A DNA stretch of 40,655 nucleotides from contig JAJFHL010000319.1 in the NCBI GenBank assembly GCA_021775615.1, positions 1-40,655 on the forward strand, written 5' to 3'. The DNA comes from Hyphomicrobiales bacterium. Lineage in GTDB: Bacteria; Pseudomonadota; Alphaproteobacteria; Rhizobiales; JAJFHB01. The position numbers were made by a program, and so were the translations under genes. Shown here piece by piece: positions 24,257 to 32,499 of the stretch. Positions within the stretch are counted from its first letter, which is position 1; each line of letters begins with the position of its first letter. The notes beneath the pieces were generated by a model. It made no database searches, had not been told where the DNA came from, and saw only the letters and a program-made list of their open reading frames with translations.

Positions 24257-25173
24257 GAAACAAGTTCGCAGATGTGTTCTATGAGCTCGGTGCGTCTGAC
24301 CCGAAACTGTGCATCGTCGTCGCCGACATCTCGCCGGCCGGCTCGATCGCCAAGTTCCGCACCGAGTTTCCCGACCGTTTTATCAACACCGGTGTCGCCG
24401 AGCAGATCATGATCGGCATGTGCGCCGGGATGGCGCAGCGCGGCCTCAGGCCGTTCGCCTATACCATCGCCACTTTCACGCTCTATCGGCCGTTCGAGTT
24501 TGTCCGCGACGACCTGTGCTACCAGAACCTTCCCGTGACCATCGTCGGCATTGGCGGCGGCGTCACCTATTCCACACTGGGTGGGACCCACCACGCCCAG
24601 GAAGACATCGCCATTGCAACCGCGATCCCGAACATGTCGGTGATCGCGCCCTGCGACCCGGCCGAAGCTGAGGCGGCGACCCGCTGGTGCGCAACGCAGA
24701 CAAGGGGCCCGGTCTACCTGCGCCTCGGCAAGGCGGGAGAACCGGTGCTCACGGACGGCGCGCCCGAACCTTGGGAATTTGGCAAGCTGCGGCATATTTC
24801 GCGGGGCAGCGACGTCTGCGTTCTGACCTATGGACCGGTGGCCAAGATGGCGGCGGATGTGGCCGAGCGCTACCGGGCACAGGGTAAGAGCGTGTCACTG
24901 GTCTGTGCCCATACGCTTAAACCTCTTGACGAGAGCGGCATCGTGGAGGTGCTGAAGTCGCACGATCAGGTGGTCGTGGTGGAGGAAACCAGCCCCTATG
25001 CGAGCCTTGGATCTCGGGTGAAGCAACTGGCCTGGGACGCCCAGGCGACCTGCCGCATCGATACGTTCTGTCTGCAGGACGAGTTCATACATCACTATGG
25101 CGACCACGCGGAGTTGCTGGCGGCGCACGGGCTTGAGCTCGATGCCATTTCAGCCAAGCTGAACCTGATGTGA
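24253..25173 (+). CDS. Transketolase, C-terminal subunit
   Basis: 306 residues matching the pyrimidine-binding and C-terminal domains of transketolase. FINTGVAEQIMIGMCAG contains the conserved Glu50 that activates the thiamine ring. YSTLGGTHHAQEDIA and SVIAPCDPAEAEAATRW follow, and the C-terminal domain contains VCVLTYGPVAKMA and VVVEETSPYASLG. It forms the active enzyme with the product of the preceding gene, whose stop it overlaps. 1-deoxyxylulose-5-phosphate synthase and the E1-beta subunits of 2-oxo acid dehydrogenases share this fold, but the partner subunit is of the transketolase type. Confidence 0.92.
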   Translation: MRNKFADVFYELGASDPKLCIVVADISPAGSIAKFRTEFPDRFINTGVAEQIMIGMCAGMAQRGLRPFAYTIATFTLYRPFEFVRDDLCYQNLPVTIVGIGGGVTYSTLGGTHHAQEDIAIATAIPNMSVIAPCDPAEAEAATRWCATQTRGPVYLRLGKAGEPVLTDGAPEPWEFGKLRHISRGSDVCVLTYGPVAKMAADVAERYRAQGKSVSLVCAHTLKPLDESGIVEVLKSHDQVVVVEETSPYASLGSRVKQLAWDAQATCRIDTFCLQDEFIHHYGDHAELLAAHGLELDAISAKLNLM

Positions 25174-25191
25174 CGGACGGAAAGGGATCGC

Positions 25192-26322
25192 ATGCTCTCC
25201 AAGACGCATTCCGGCGAGACCACCGTCAGGTACCGTAATCTTGCTGTCGAAGACGAGGCGTTCCGCTCCCGACTGGTGAGTGTGTTCGAACGCGTGCTCT
25301 CCCATGGCCAGCTGATCATGGGACCGGAAGTCGAAGAATTCGAACGCACGGTCGCGGAATACTGCGGGACCCGCTACAGCGTCGGCGTGGCGAGCGGGAC
25401 CAGCGCCATCTATCTTGCATTGCGGGCCCTGGGCGTGGGGCCAGGCGACGAGGTCATTACAACGCCCATGTCATGGGTTGCGACGCTCAACGGCATCAAT
25501 GCGACCGGGGCGATGCCGGTCTTTGCCGATGTGCGCGGCGACCTGAACATCGATCCCGCCGCGGTCGAAGCCGCCATCACGCCGAAGACCCGGGCGATCA
25601 TGCCGGTTCACTACACCGGTCGGCTCTGCGACATGGAGGCGATCTCGCGCATCGCGCGCGAGCACAATCTCCTGGTTGTCGAAGATGCCGCCCAGGCGAT
25701 GGGCGCGGAGCTGCCCGATGGCCGCAGGGCAGGGGGCTTCGGCGATGCCGGCGCCTTCAGTCTCAACCCGATGAAGGTGCTGTTCGGTTTCGGTGAAGCG
25801 GGCGCTGTGACGACCAGTGATGCGGGTGTGGTCAAGACACTGGAAGCACTGCGGTATCTCGGCACGGAAAACAAGGAAGTCTGCGTCGATCCTGAACTCA
25901 ATCACAAGATCGACGCGCTGCAGGCGGCGCTTTTGTGCGAGAGCTTCAAGGAGCTTGCCAGGGTGCTGGTGGCCCGCAAGAATGTTGCCCGCAGCTATTC
26001 TCAAGGGCTCCGTGACATTGTCGACTGTCCCGAGGTGCCGGCGGAGGGCGACTACAGCGCGATCTTCTTCGAATACACCATCCAGGCGGATGACCGGGAC
26101 AGTCTCCAGGCCTATCTGGCCGAACGGGGCGTTGAAACCAAGGTGAGGCATCCCATCTTGATGCCGGACCAGCCGGCCTATGCCCATCTCGAGCGGCCCC
26201 ATATTCCGCAGGCGCGACGGCTGGTCGAGCGGATCTTGTGCCTACCGTGCCACGAAAAACTGAGTGATGACGAGCTGGAGTTCGTCATCGGTTCCGTGAA
26301 AGATTTCTACGCCGCGGCGTAG
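25192..26322 (+). CDS. DegT/DnrJ/EryC1/StrS-family PLP aminotransferase
   Basis: 376 residues, full length. ASGTSAIYLALRALG binds the cofactor phosphate, VVEDAAQAMGAEL has the Asp that contacts the pyridine nitrogen, and FSLNPMKVLFGFGEAG carries the Schiff-base Lys195. Enzymes of this family convert a keto group on an NDP-sugar to an amine with glutamate or glutamine as donor. The start ATG has AAAGGGA about 6 bases upstream. In this operon it would act after one of the dehydrogenases, as LmbS does in the lincosamide route, and its amine could then be N-formylated by the enzyme encoded at 27649. Confidence 0.94.
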   Translation: MLSKTHSGETTVRYRNLAVEDEAFRSRLVSVFERVLSHGQLIMGPEVEEFERTVAEYCGTRYSVGVASGTSAIYLALRALGVGPGDEVITTPMSWVATLNGINATGAMPVFADVRGDLNIDPAAVEAAITPKTRAIMPVHYTGRLCDMEAISRIAREHNLLVVEDAAQAMGAELPDGRRAGGFGDAGAFSLNPMKVLFGFGEAGAVTTSDAGVVKTLEALRYLGTENKEVCVDPELNHKIDALQAALLCESFKELARVLVARKNVARSYSQGLRDIVDCPEVPAEGDYSAIFFEYTIQADDRDSLQAYLAERGVETKVRHPILMPDQPAYAHLERPHIPQARRLVERILCLPCHEKLSDDELEFVIGSVKDFYAAA

Positions 26323-26337
26323 ACGCAAAGACCGGCG

Positions 26338-26883
26338 ATGGACAAGGCATTCGATCCTGAAACCGTACGCGCGCTGGGGCTGACCGAGAGGGAACCCGGT
26401 GTGCTGGTGTGTTCGGGAGACTGCGCTTATGCCGACCGGACACTCGTTGAAGGACTGCAGCGCTATGCTGCCGGCAGACCAAATCAGCGGGGCCGCGTGC
26501 TGTTCCACGGCGATGAGAATGACGGACTGCACGAGATGCTGATTGCGGCCCGAGGCATGACCGTCTGGCCGCCGCACATCAACGAGGGCGGCGCCAAGTC
26601 GTGGACGGTATTGGACGGCGCCATTGCATATGTGCAATACACTTCTCCCGGCGACATCGTTGATCTCAGGCGTCTTGCCTGCGATGAAGCGGATGTGCCG
26701 TCCTTCTTTCGTTTGTCGGCGGAACGATGGCACACGATCGTGCCCCTGTCCGAGATGCCGGTCTATCTGGAGACGAAGCGCGGGCCGCACCGGAGGACCC
26801 GGTTTGCGGAGTGGGGACCGCAATCTCAAGACGACCCGGGTGGGCAACAGTTGCTGGAAGCTGTTCGGTCGCTCGGGCCCTGA
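26338..26883 (+). CDS. WbuC-like cupin-fold metalloprotein
   Basis: 181 residues. Family resemblance to WbuC, a cupin found in O-antigen loci, rests on several matches in order: RVLFHGDENDGLHEMLIA, WPPHINEGGAKSWTVLDG where the cupin metal His sits, FFRLSAERWHTIVPL, VYLETKRGPHRRT and FAEWGP. The N-terminal portion (about 45 residues, with LVCSGDCAYADRTLVEGL) resembles the short N-terminal extension of WbuC proteins. The biochemical role of WbuC is not established as far as I know, but its usual neighbours are NDP-sugar enzymes, as here. It might be an isomerase or epimerase of an activated sugar. Confidence 0.68.
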   Translation: MDKAFDPETVRALGLTEREPGVLVCSGDCAYADRTLVEGLQRYAAGRPNQRGRVLFHGDENDGLHEMLIAARGMTVWPPHINEGGAKSWTVLDGAIAYVQYTSPGDIVDLRRLACDEADVPSFFRLSAERWHTIVPLSEMPVYLETKRGPHRRTRFAEWGPQSQDDPGGQQLLEAVRSLGP

Positions 26884-26952
26884 GACCAGCGTACAGATCA
26901 CCAAGGCCCCCGGGACGCTTGAGCGCAGGGGGCAGAGCAGGAAAGAGCGAGA

Positions 26953-27636
26953 ATGGAAACCTCCGATAATCTTGAAATTCAGCTGAAGGTGCGTGACGCG
27001 CTTTCGGAGCAGCCACGCATTCTGCTAGGGCCGCGGGCCAGTCATGAACTTGAAAAAGACCCCAAGCATCTGTTGTTTGTGCTGTCGCGCTACAAGTTCG
27101 TCGCCAAGATGTTTCCCAACCGCGGGCGTTTGCTGGAAGTCGGTGCCGGTGACGGGCTGGGAACCAGCCTGGTGGCGCAGTCGGGCAACGAGATTGTCGG
27201 CATCGATCTTGAAGCGCTTGGGCTCGATGAATCGGCCGAAACCAGCTGGACCCGGAAATACATCCGCTTCGAGACCCATGACATGGTGGCCGGCCCCTAT
27301 GTGCCGAACGGACAACGCTTCGACGGGGCCTATTCGCTGGATGTGATCGAGCATATCCACCCGGATCAGGAGCGCACGTTTCTTGAGAACATCGTCGCGT
27401 CGATCGACGATTGTGCGCCGCTCATCATCGGGACGCCCAACGAGACCGCCAAGCCCTATGCCTCCAAGGAGGCGCTTGAGCAGCACATCAACTGGAAGAC
27501 CTATGACAGTCTCTATGAGTCCTGTGCGGAGTTCTATTCCAACGTCTTCATGTTCGGCATGAACGATGAGGTGGTGCACACGGGCTATGCGCCCATGTGC
27601 CATTACCTCTATGCCGTCTGCACGCAACCAAAGTAG
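26953..27636 (+). CDS. SAM-dependent methyltransferase (class I)
   Basis: 227 residues. Motif I is LLEVGAGDGLGTSLVA, followed by IVGIDLEALGLDE, FDGAYSLDVIEHIHPDQE and LIIGTPNETAKPYAS, typical of class I small-molecule methyltransferases of the UbiG/Methyltransf_23 type. The late part is aromatic-rich (YDSLYESCAEFYSNVFMFGM). It starts at an ATG with an AAGAGCGAG ribosome site, 69 bases after the cupin gene, the largest gap in this part of the operon, which holds nothing I can identify. It is the second methyltransferase of the operon; the acceptor is unknown. Confidence 0.87.
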   Translation: METSDNLEIQLKVRDALSEQPRILLGPRASHELEKDPKHLLFVLSRYKFVAKMFPNRGRLLEVGAGDGLGTSLVAQSGNEIVGIDLEALGLDESAETSWTRKYIRFETHDMVAGPYVPNGQRFDGAYSLDVIEHIHPDQERTFLENIVASIDDCAPLIIGTPNETAKPYASKEALEQHINWKTYDSLYESCAEFYSNVFMFGMNDEVVHTGYAPMCHYLYAVCTQPK

Positions 27637-27648
27637 GCGCGGGCGAGC

Positions 27649-28407
27649 GTGCCGGGCGAGATGGAAAACGCGATTGTCTTTTGCTGCGACCTTGTTGGGA
27701 CGCAGACCCTCAGGTTTCTCATCGAGGCCGGTGAGACGGTCGACGTTATCGTCCTGACGCGGGATACGCCCGAGATCGAAGACCTTGCACGCAGCCATGA
27801 TATCGCCTGTCTGAAGCACTTCGGGACACCGGATGTGCTGGCTCAACTGAAGGGGCGGCGGTTCCGCTGGCTGCTCAATCTCTGGGGCACGGCGGTTCTG
27901 AGACAGGAGGTTCTCGACATCGCCGAGCGCCGGCTCAACATCCACCCGGGTCTCGTGCCCGGCAACCGCGGCACAGATTGTGCAACTTGGGTGATCCGCC
28001 ACGGCATTCCGGCAGGCGTTTCGCTGCTCGACATGTCCGCGGAGCTCGATGCCGGTGACGTCTACGCTTCAGACGAGATCGATGTGGAGTTTCCGACAAC
28101 CGGCATCGAACTCGCCGAACGCCTGAAGCTGGCCTGTGTTGAGCTGTTCAAGCGGGAATGGCCGGGCATTCGCGATGGGCATGTGACCCCGGCGCCGCAA
28201 TCCGGCACGCCGCGCAGCTTCCGCCGGGCGGATACGCTCAAAGACAGGCGCCGGGATCTGGAAGGTGATGCGGCCACGCGTGAGGTCTTCGCCTGGCTTC
28301 TGGCGCACGACTTCTCGCCGCATTCGGCACCACGGGTGGTCTCCGGTGGCAAGGCCTACGATGTGACGATCAGTTTGACGCCGGTTCCCGGCAGCGGGTC
28401 AGACTGA
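27649..28407 (+). CDS. Formyltransferase-family protein (probable sugar N-formyltransferase)
   Basis: 252 residues if the GTG at 27649 is used; an ATG at 27661 would give 248. The fold is that of methionyl-tRNA and purine formyltransferases, and the catalytic triad of the family is present: N97 and H99 in LNIHPGLVPGNRGTDC, and D137 in LDAGDVY. Enzymes such as VioF, WlaRD and FdtF put a formyl group from N10-formyl-THF on the amine of a dTDP-amino sugar. Coming after a DegT aminotransferase, the most economical reading is N-formylation of the operon's amino sugar. It is the last gene of the operon, 12 bases from a convergent gene. Confidence 0.83.
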   Translation: MPGEMENAIVFCCDLVGTQTLRFLIEAGETVDVIVLTRDTPEIEDLARSHDIACLKHFGTPDVLAQLKGRRFRWLLNLWGTAVLRQEVLDIAERRLNIHPGLVPGNRGTDCATWVIRHGIPAGVSLLDMSAELDAGDVYASDEIDVEFPTTGIELAERLKLACVELFKREWPGIRDGHVTPAPQSGTPRSFRRADTLKDRRRDLEGDAATREVFAWLLAHDFSPHSAPRVVSGGKAYDVTISLTPVPGSGSD

Positions 28408-28419
28408 CAATCCGCTTTC

Positions 28420-29598
28420 TCAAGCATCGAGAAATTTCACGTTCCAGCTCAATCTCGGCGGCCAGATGAACTCGTTCGAGCGCTTTGTGGCGACCGGTTC
28501 GGGTTCGGCGCGCCAGCCGGTGATGCCCTTCGAACAGGCATGCAGGTGGTCCGCAACGGCCGAGACCTCGGCGCCGGAGTTCTTGCGGAGCTCGAATTTC
28601 TCTCCGGCCTGAAGCCTTTGCGTCAGGGCGCGGATGTCCAGAAGGCCACTTTCATAGAGGCTCTGATTGCGCAGTTTCTCGCCGTCCGGCGTCGTCACTT
28701 CGTGGGTCAGGTAGACATTGTGCTCCGACCCCCATGTGGAGTGCGCCTCGGGACAGTCGCAAACGCCGGTTGGAATGCCGAAGCCCCAACCGAGCGAGAT
28801 TGGCCCTGACGCCCCGCCGATCATGAACCGCGCGCGGCTCACCGCGAAGGCCTGGAGCATGAAGGAGTTCGGGATCCGGCTGATGTCCACCAGACCTTCA
28901 CGCCTGGGAAACGGCGTCATCTCGGGATGACCGGTCTGGACCACCTGGCAGTGCAGATCGTCGATGATGTGGTCGATGGCCTGGCGGTAGCTCTCCGGAT
29001 CGCCATTGCGCACCGGATTACCGCTTTTCAGCTGGTAGCTGCCGTCCCGGTAATGGACGATGGCGAAGTTCCTGTCCGGATCGAGGCCGAGGTCGATCAG
29101 CTGCCTGGTGAGCTCATCGTGCAGGTGAGCGGGTACCCGTAAGGGCGATGCCGGCTGGATGGCGTGAACGGTACGCGAGTTCGCCATGGAATCGAGCACC
29201 ACGAAGTCATAGAACGCCTCGTGATACCGTTTACTGCGTTTGATCGCCCCGGACAGCGGGCGCCAAAGACGCACGTCGCGCACGAACCTGCGCATGAATT
29301 GAGGCATTTCTCCGCTTACGGCCTCTGCGTGGTCGATGTTGGGCGCAAGAGAGATCACGTCGCGGCTGTACGGTCTGAAATCGTTGTATCGGACGATGAG
29401 CCGTGCGTGGTCGAACTGATCCTTCAGGCTGTTGACGAACGCGGTTTTGCAGATGAGGTCGCCCAGAGATGTTTCCGCGAAAGTCGCAAGGATCATGAAG
29501 GGCCGTTCCGGGCGGCTTCCGATTTCCGAATACAAGGTCACCGACGATGCCTTCTTCGGATTGTAGTAGGGTGGTGCGGACGGGTCCTGGCGTGTCAT
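28420..29598 (-). CDS. Putative glycosyltransferase (TIGR04372-like)
   Basis: 392 residues, no signal peptide or membrane span. The C-terminal half resembles the TIGR04372 putative glycosyltransferase group and GT-B heptosyltransferases: FAIVHYRDGSYQLK, NGDPESYRQAIDHIIDDL, VVQTGHPEMTPFPRREG, and FMIGGASGPISLGWGFGIPT, where a GASG loop normally touches the nucleotide-sugar donor. The N-terminal part (TSLGDLICKTAFVNSLKDQF) has the look of an acceptor domain. It is the only glycosyltransferase candidate near the sugar operon, convergent to its last gene, and probably transfers the finished sugar to an unknown acceptor. Assignment is from motif memory rather than alignment. Confidence 0.7.
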   Translation of the reverse strand: MTRQDPSAPPYYNPKKASSVTLYSEIGSRPERPFMILATFAETSLGDLICKTAFVNSLKDQFDHARLIVRYNDFRPYSRDVISLAPNIDHAEAVSGEMPQFMRRFVRDVRLWRPLSGAIKRSKRYHEAFYDFVVLDSMANSRTVHAIQPASPLRVPAHLHDELTRQLIDLGLDPDRNFAIVHYRDGSYQLKSGNPVRNGDPESYRQAIDHIIDDLHCQVVQTGHPEMTPFPRREGLVDISRIPNSFMLQAFAVSRARFMIGGASGPISLGWGFGIPTGVCDCPEAHSTWGSEHNVYLTHEVTTPDGEKLRNQSLYESGLLDIRALTQRLQAGEKFELRKNSGAEVSAVADHLHACSKGITGWRAEPEPVATKRSNEFIWPPRLSWNVKFLDA

Positions 29599-29643
29599 CT
29601 GGCGCGGTCATGTCGCAGTGGCGCGGCCCTAGCCCGGTATCAT

Positions 29644-29654
29644 TGACAGTGTCA
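29644..29654. promoter_or_regulatory. Palindrome TGACAGTGTCA in the divergent intergenic region
   Basis: The 294 bases between the glycosyltransferase gene and the fusion gene contain a perfect 11-base palindrome, TGACAGTGTCA, 46 bases upstream of the glycosyltransferase start. It is a possible regulator site, but nothing else supports this. The remainder of the gap is less GC-rich than the coding sequence, and I see no other clear promoter or RNA. Confidence 0.25.
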
Positions 29655-29892
29655 TGATCGAGATAGAAACAGCTGGGATTACAACGGGTTGGGCAGTGCC
29701 ATGTGGCGGCTGAACAACGTTGCGCGTATGCCTAACACACGAGCGTTCCGATTATCAATGGTGCGACCGCTTGGAGACTTGCAACCGGCCCGTCATGGGG
29801 CTAACTCCTATCCAATGTGAAATGTTTGCATGCTTGCCGCCGGGACGGTGCGTCTTCGGCGCGGGCAACCACGATTGTGCAAGAGATGGAAA

Positions 29893-31593
29893 ATGCCGGG
29901 TAAAGCACTGTCATCCAAATCGTTCGACTCGCTCCTGCTGGAACATGCAATCAACCGCTTCGGCGCTCAGTGCGAGGCCAAGTGGCTCAAGAAAAACGGA
30001 AAATCGAACTACACGAGCCACTTTCTCGAGCACGGTTACTACGTGACACCACTGCCCGAGGACACGGTAACGCAATTGAAGCGTATCTTCGTTGATGAGA
30101 ACATTGAGCCGATATCCCCGTCGTCCTGCGTCGATGGTTACCTGCAGTCGACCCTGGATGAGACGGCCTGTGCCCAGCTGAACAGCCAGAATACGTTCTA
30201 CGGCAAGCCCGAAGACGCTGTTATCTCGGCGCTGGGGCAGTACTTCACCTCCATAAAAGACGACATCGAAGCGCAGATCGCCCATGGCTGGGAAATTTCG
30301 AACGTGCGCTGCTGGGCGGTGAAACCCAATGCGGACTACGGGTCGAACACCTGGCATGCGGACGGGTTCTCCCGATACGTGCGCAAGTTGCTCGTGTTCG
30401 TCAATCCACCCAGTCCGGATGCGGGCACGATTGAAATCGCGACGCGGAAGAACGAGGTGTTCAACGTCGAGGCCGATACACCGGTCTGCCTGCTGTTCGA
30501 CAACGCCATGCTGTCACACAGGGGCCGGCCGCCGAAACTTGCGGCGCGCCCTATCATCGAGGTGACGATCGTACCGTCCGAAGAGAGTAATCCGGCGCCG
30601 GTATTCGCCGGCCAGGTCGCCCGGGTTCCCTTGGATCTGGCAAGTGACGAAGTGGAGAAGCTCAAGGCCAACTGCTACGTCGAAGAGGGCCCCAAACCGC
30701 TTCGTATTCCGACGCTTCGCCAGGTGAAGAAGAAGCTGCCCAAACTGGTTGCGAGTGCCGCCCGCACGGCGAAGCGAAGCGTGAAGAACACCAAGGCCGG
30801 ACGGGGCATGCCATCGGTGACAAACCAGATGGGCCGGCTCAATATCGGCGGTGGCCGGCGCTGGCAGCATAAGGGCTGGATCAATCTGGAAGGCGCGCCG
30901 GGGCCTGCGAACCCGTTCCCGTTCTGGTTTTCAGGCGATGCCGTGTTCCCGGTGCCGTCTTCGTCGATCCAGCTTGTCTATTCATCGCATTGCCTGGAGC
31001 ACCTCGACGATGCGACCGTCGAGCGGGCGTTGAAGGAAGCACGCAGGGTGCTGAGCACCGATGGCGCACTCGTCCTCAAGCTGCCCGACTGTGATGAGGC
31101 TCTCGAAAAGTGGAGAGCCCGCGACGAGAAGTACTTCCATGAATCGATCCGGTTCGGAAAGGTCCAGCCGACCTGGGCCGCGCATGGTGTTCGCGATACG
31201 CTCGACAATCGTGCGGCCTATGTGTTCTGCGGCTTCTGGAACGACGCCTTCGGACACAATTTCATCGGCAAGCACAACCGCAAAACCCATGGGCCGGATG
31301 CCTATAACGGTCCGCCGCTGCAGACCGAGAAGATGGCGCAGGACCTGATTGCACTCGACTCGCCGCACGAAATTGCCCACAGGCTGCGCCAGGCGGTGAT
31401 CGACAACGAGGACGACTACACGTTCAACCACCAGAACGGCTGGGGGCGCGACGAGCTGAAAACCCTCGTGGAGAGCTGTGGCTTCCGGGTCGAGTCCCTC
31501 GACCGCAGGGACGTCATCAAGCGCAATTCCGATGTGCCCGGCATCGAACTGATGGAAGATATCAGCGTTTACTGCCACGCCGTTCCGGTGTGA
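29893..31593 (+). CDS. Fusion protein: Fe(II)/2-oxoglutarate-type dioxygenase + SAM methyltransferase
   Basis: 566 residues from the ATG at 29893 (an upstream in-frame ATG at 29830 gives an unlikely Arg-rich extension). The N-terminal half (about 1-245) has the 2-oxoglutarate oxygenase metal triad: H155 and D157 in NTWHADGF, H209 in DNAMLSHRGRPP, with a following Arg for the cosubstrate. A Lys/Arg-rich linker (about 275-305) joins it to a methyltransferase domain with LNIGGGRRWQHKGWINLE, VYSSHCLEHLDD and EARRVLSTDGALVLKLPD. Both activities on one sugar or lipid acceptor are likely but unproven. It neighbours the sugar operon and is divergent from the glycosyltransferase gene. Confidence 0.8.
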   Translation: MPGKALSSKSFDSLLLEHAINRFGAQCEAKWLKKNGKSNYTSHFLEHGYYVTPLPEDTVTQLKRIFVDENIEPISPSSCVDGYLQSTLDETACAQLNSQNTFYGKPEDAVISALGQYFTSIKDDIEAQIAHGWEISNVRCWAVKPNADYGSNTWHADGFSRYVRKLLVFVNPPSPDAGTIEIATRKNEVFNVEADTPVCLLFDNAMLSHRGRPPKLAARPIIEVTIVPSEESNPAPVFAGQVARVPLDLASDEVEKLKANCYVEEGPKPLRIPTLRQVKKKLPKLVASAARTAKRSVKNTKAGRGMPSVTNQMGRLNIGGGRRWQHKGWINLEGAPGPANPFPFWFSGDAVFPVPSSSIQLVYSSHCLEHLDDATVERALKEARRVLSTDGALVLKLPDCDEALEKWRARDEKYFHESIRFGKVQPTWAAHGVRDTLDNRAAYVFCGFWNDAFGHNFIGKHNRKTHGPDAYNGPPLQTEKMAQDLIALDSPHEIAHRLRQAVIDNEDDYTFNHQNGWGRDELKTLVESCGFRVESLDRRDVIKRNSDVPGIELMEDISVYCHAVPV

Positions 31594-31644
31594 TCAGATA
31601 GTTGGGCGGCGGAGCGGCTTGGTCCAGACTTTTCAGAACATGCC

Positions 31645-32499
31645 CTAGTAGCGCTCCGAATTCGGCAGCGGGAAGCCGCGGACGCGGTGCCTTTTCCAGA
31701 ACTGTTCGGCCCGTTTCTTGATTCGGTAGACGAGCATGGAGCGGGATTTCTTGCGCTTCTTCTTGCGTTTCCATGTCTTGGTGTAGCGGTGCATCTGCGG
31801 AACCGTGTCGCCGGTCGACTCTTCGGTTTTCCGGGCGGTCAGCACAATTCCGTAATGGCCGCGCGGCAGGCCGCCACCGGACACATAGCGCAGGCATCCC
31901 GGCTCGTAGTCGGCTGCGATCCACTTCTGCGTATTGCCCCACCGGTTGTATTCGATGAATTTGAAGCTCGAAAACTCGAATTTGTTAGCTTCATAGAAGT
32001 CCCAGAACAGGGTCGGCGAGAACATGTAGAAGCCGTGGTCGACATTGTTCGACGACGGCGAGATATGAATGACCCTGCCACCCACTTTGAGAAACCTGTA
32101 GATGTGCATCAGCGAGTTGGGCAGGTGAAATACGTGCTCGATGGTGCCGCCGTCGATCAGCACATCGTACTTGCCGATATGATCCTCCGGCGTTTCGGGC
32201 TGGTTCATGTCCATGGTGAAATTGGCACCCTGAAAGTCGCTGAAATCGGTGCGGATGATCTCGTCGAAGCCCAGGCTTTTCAGGAGGTACATGTCGGTCA
32301 GATGATTGTGCCGATCGTATTTGGTGATCGTGTCGTCGGTCACCTCGGTCAGCGGGTAACCGACGCTGCCGGCGAGCTTTTCCAGCTCCGCTTCGGAGAT
32401 GATCACCTGCTGGACGCCAAGGGTCAGAACGCGGCCGGTAAACGGCTCTTTCTTGGCTTCCTTCAGCAAATAATGGACGGCGGCTTTACTGATACCCAT
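31645..32499 (-). CDS. Methyltransferase-like protein with basic C-terminal tail
   Basis: 284 residues. The middle has KYDVLIDGGTIEHVFHLPN and a following FLKVGGRVIHISPSSN, as in class I methyltransferases of the glycan-locus type. The usual glycine-rich motif I is not clear; the corresponding segment is FTGRVLTLGVQQVIIS. The last 60 residues are very basic (KTWKRKKKRKKSRS), which may bind membrane lipids or nucleic acid. The function is unknown. It converges on the dioxygenase-methyltransferase fusion gene 51 bases away and is divergent from the NUDIX gene; the 160-base gap on that side shows nothing distinct. Confidence 0.72.
   Translation of the reverse strand: MGISKAAVHYLLKEAKKEPFTGRVLTLGVQQVIISEAELEKLAGSVGYPLTEVTDDTITKYDRHNHLTDMYLLKSLGFDEIIRTDFSDFQGANFTMDMNQPETPEDHIGKYDVLIDGGTIEHVFHLPNSLMHIYRFLKVGGRVIHISPSSNNVDHGFYMFSPTLFWDFYEANKFEFSSFKFIEYNRWGNTQKWIAADYEPGCLRYVSGGGLPRGHYGIVLTARKTEESTGDTVPQMHRYTKTWKRKKKRKKSRSMLVYRIKKRAEQFWKRHRVRGFPLPNSERY

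Noticed and set aside
29599-29892. Sigma70-like TTGACA box at 29643 as a promoter for the fusion gene
   Set aside because: No acceptable -10 box at 16-18 bases; kept only as a possible operator because of the palindrome.
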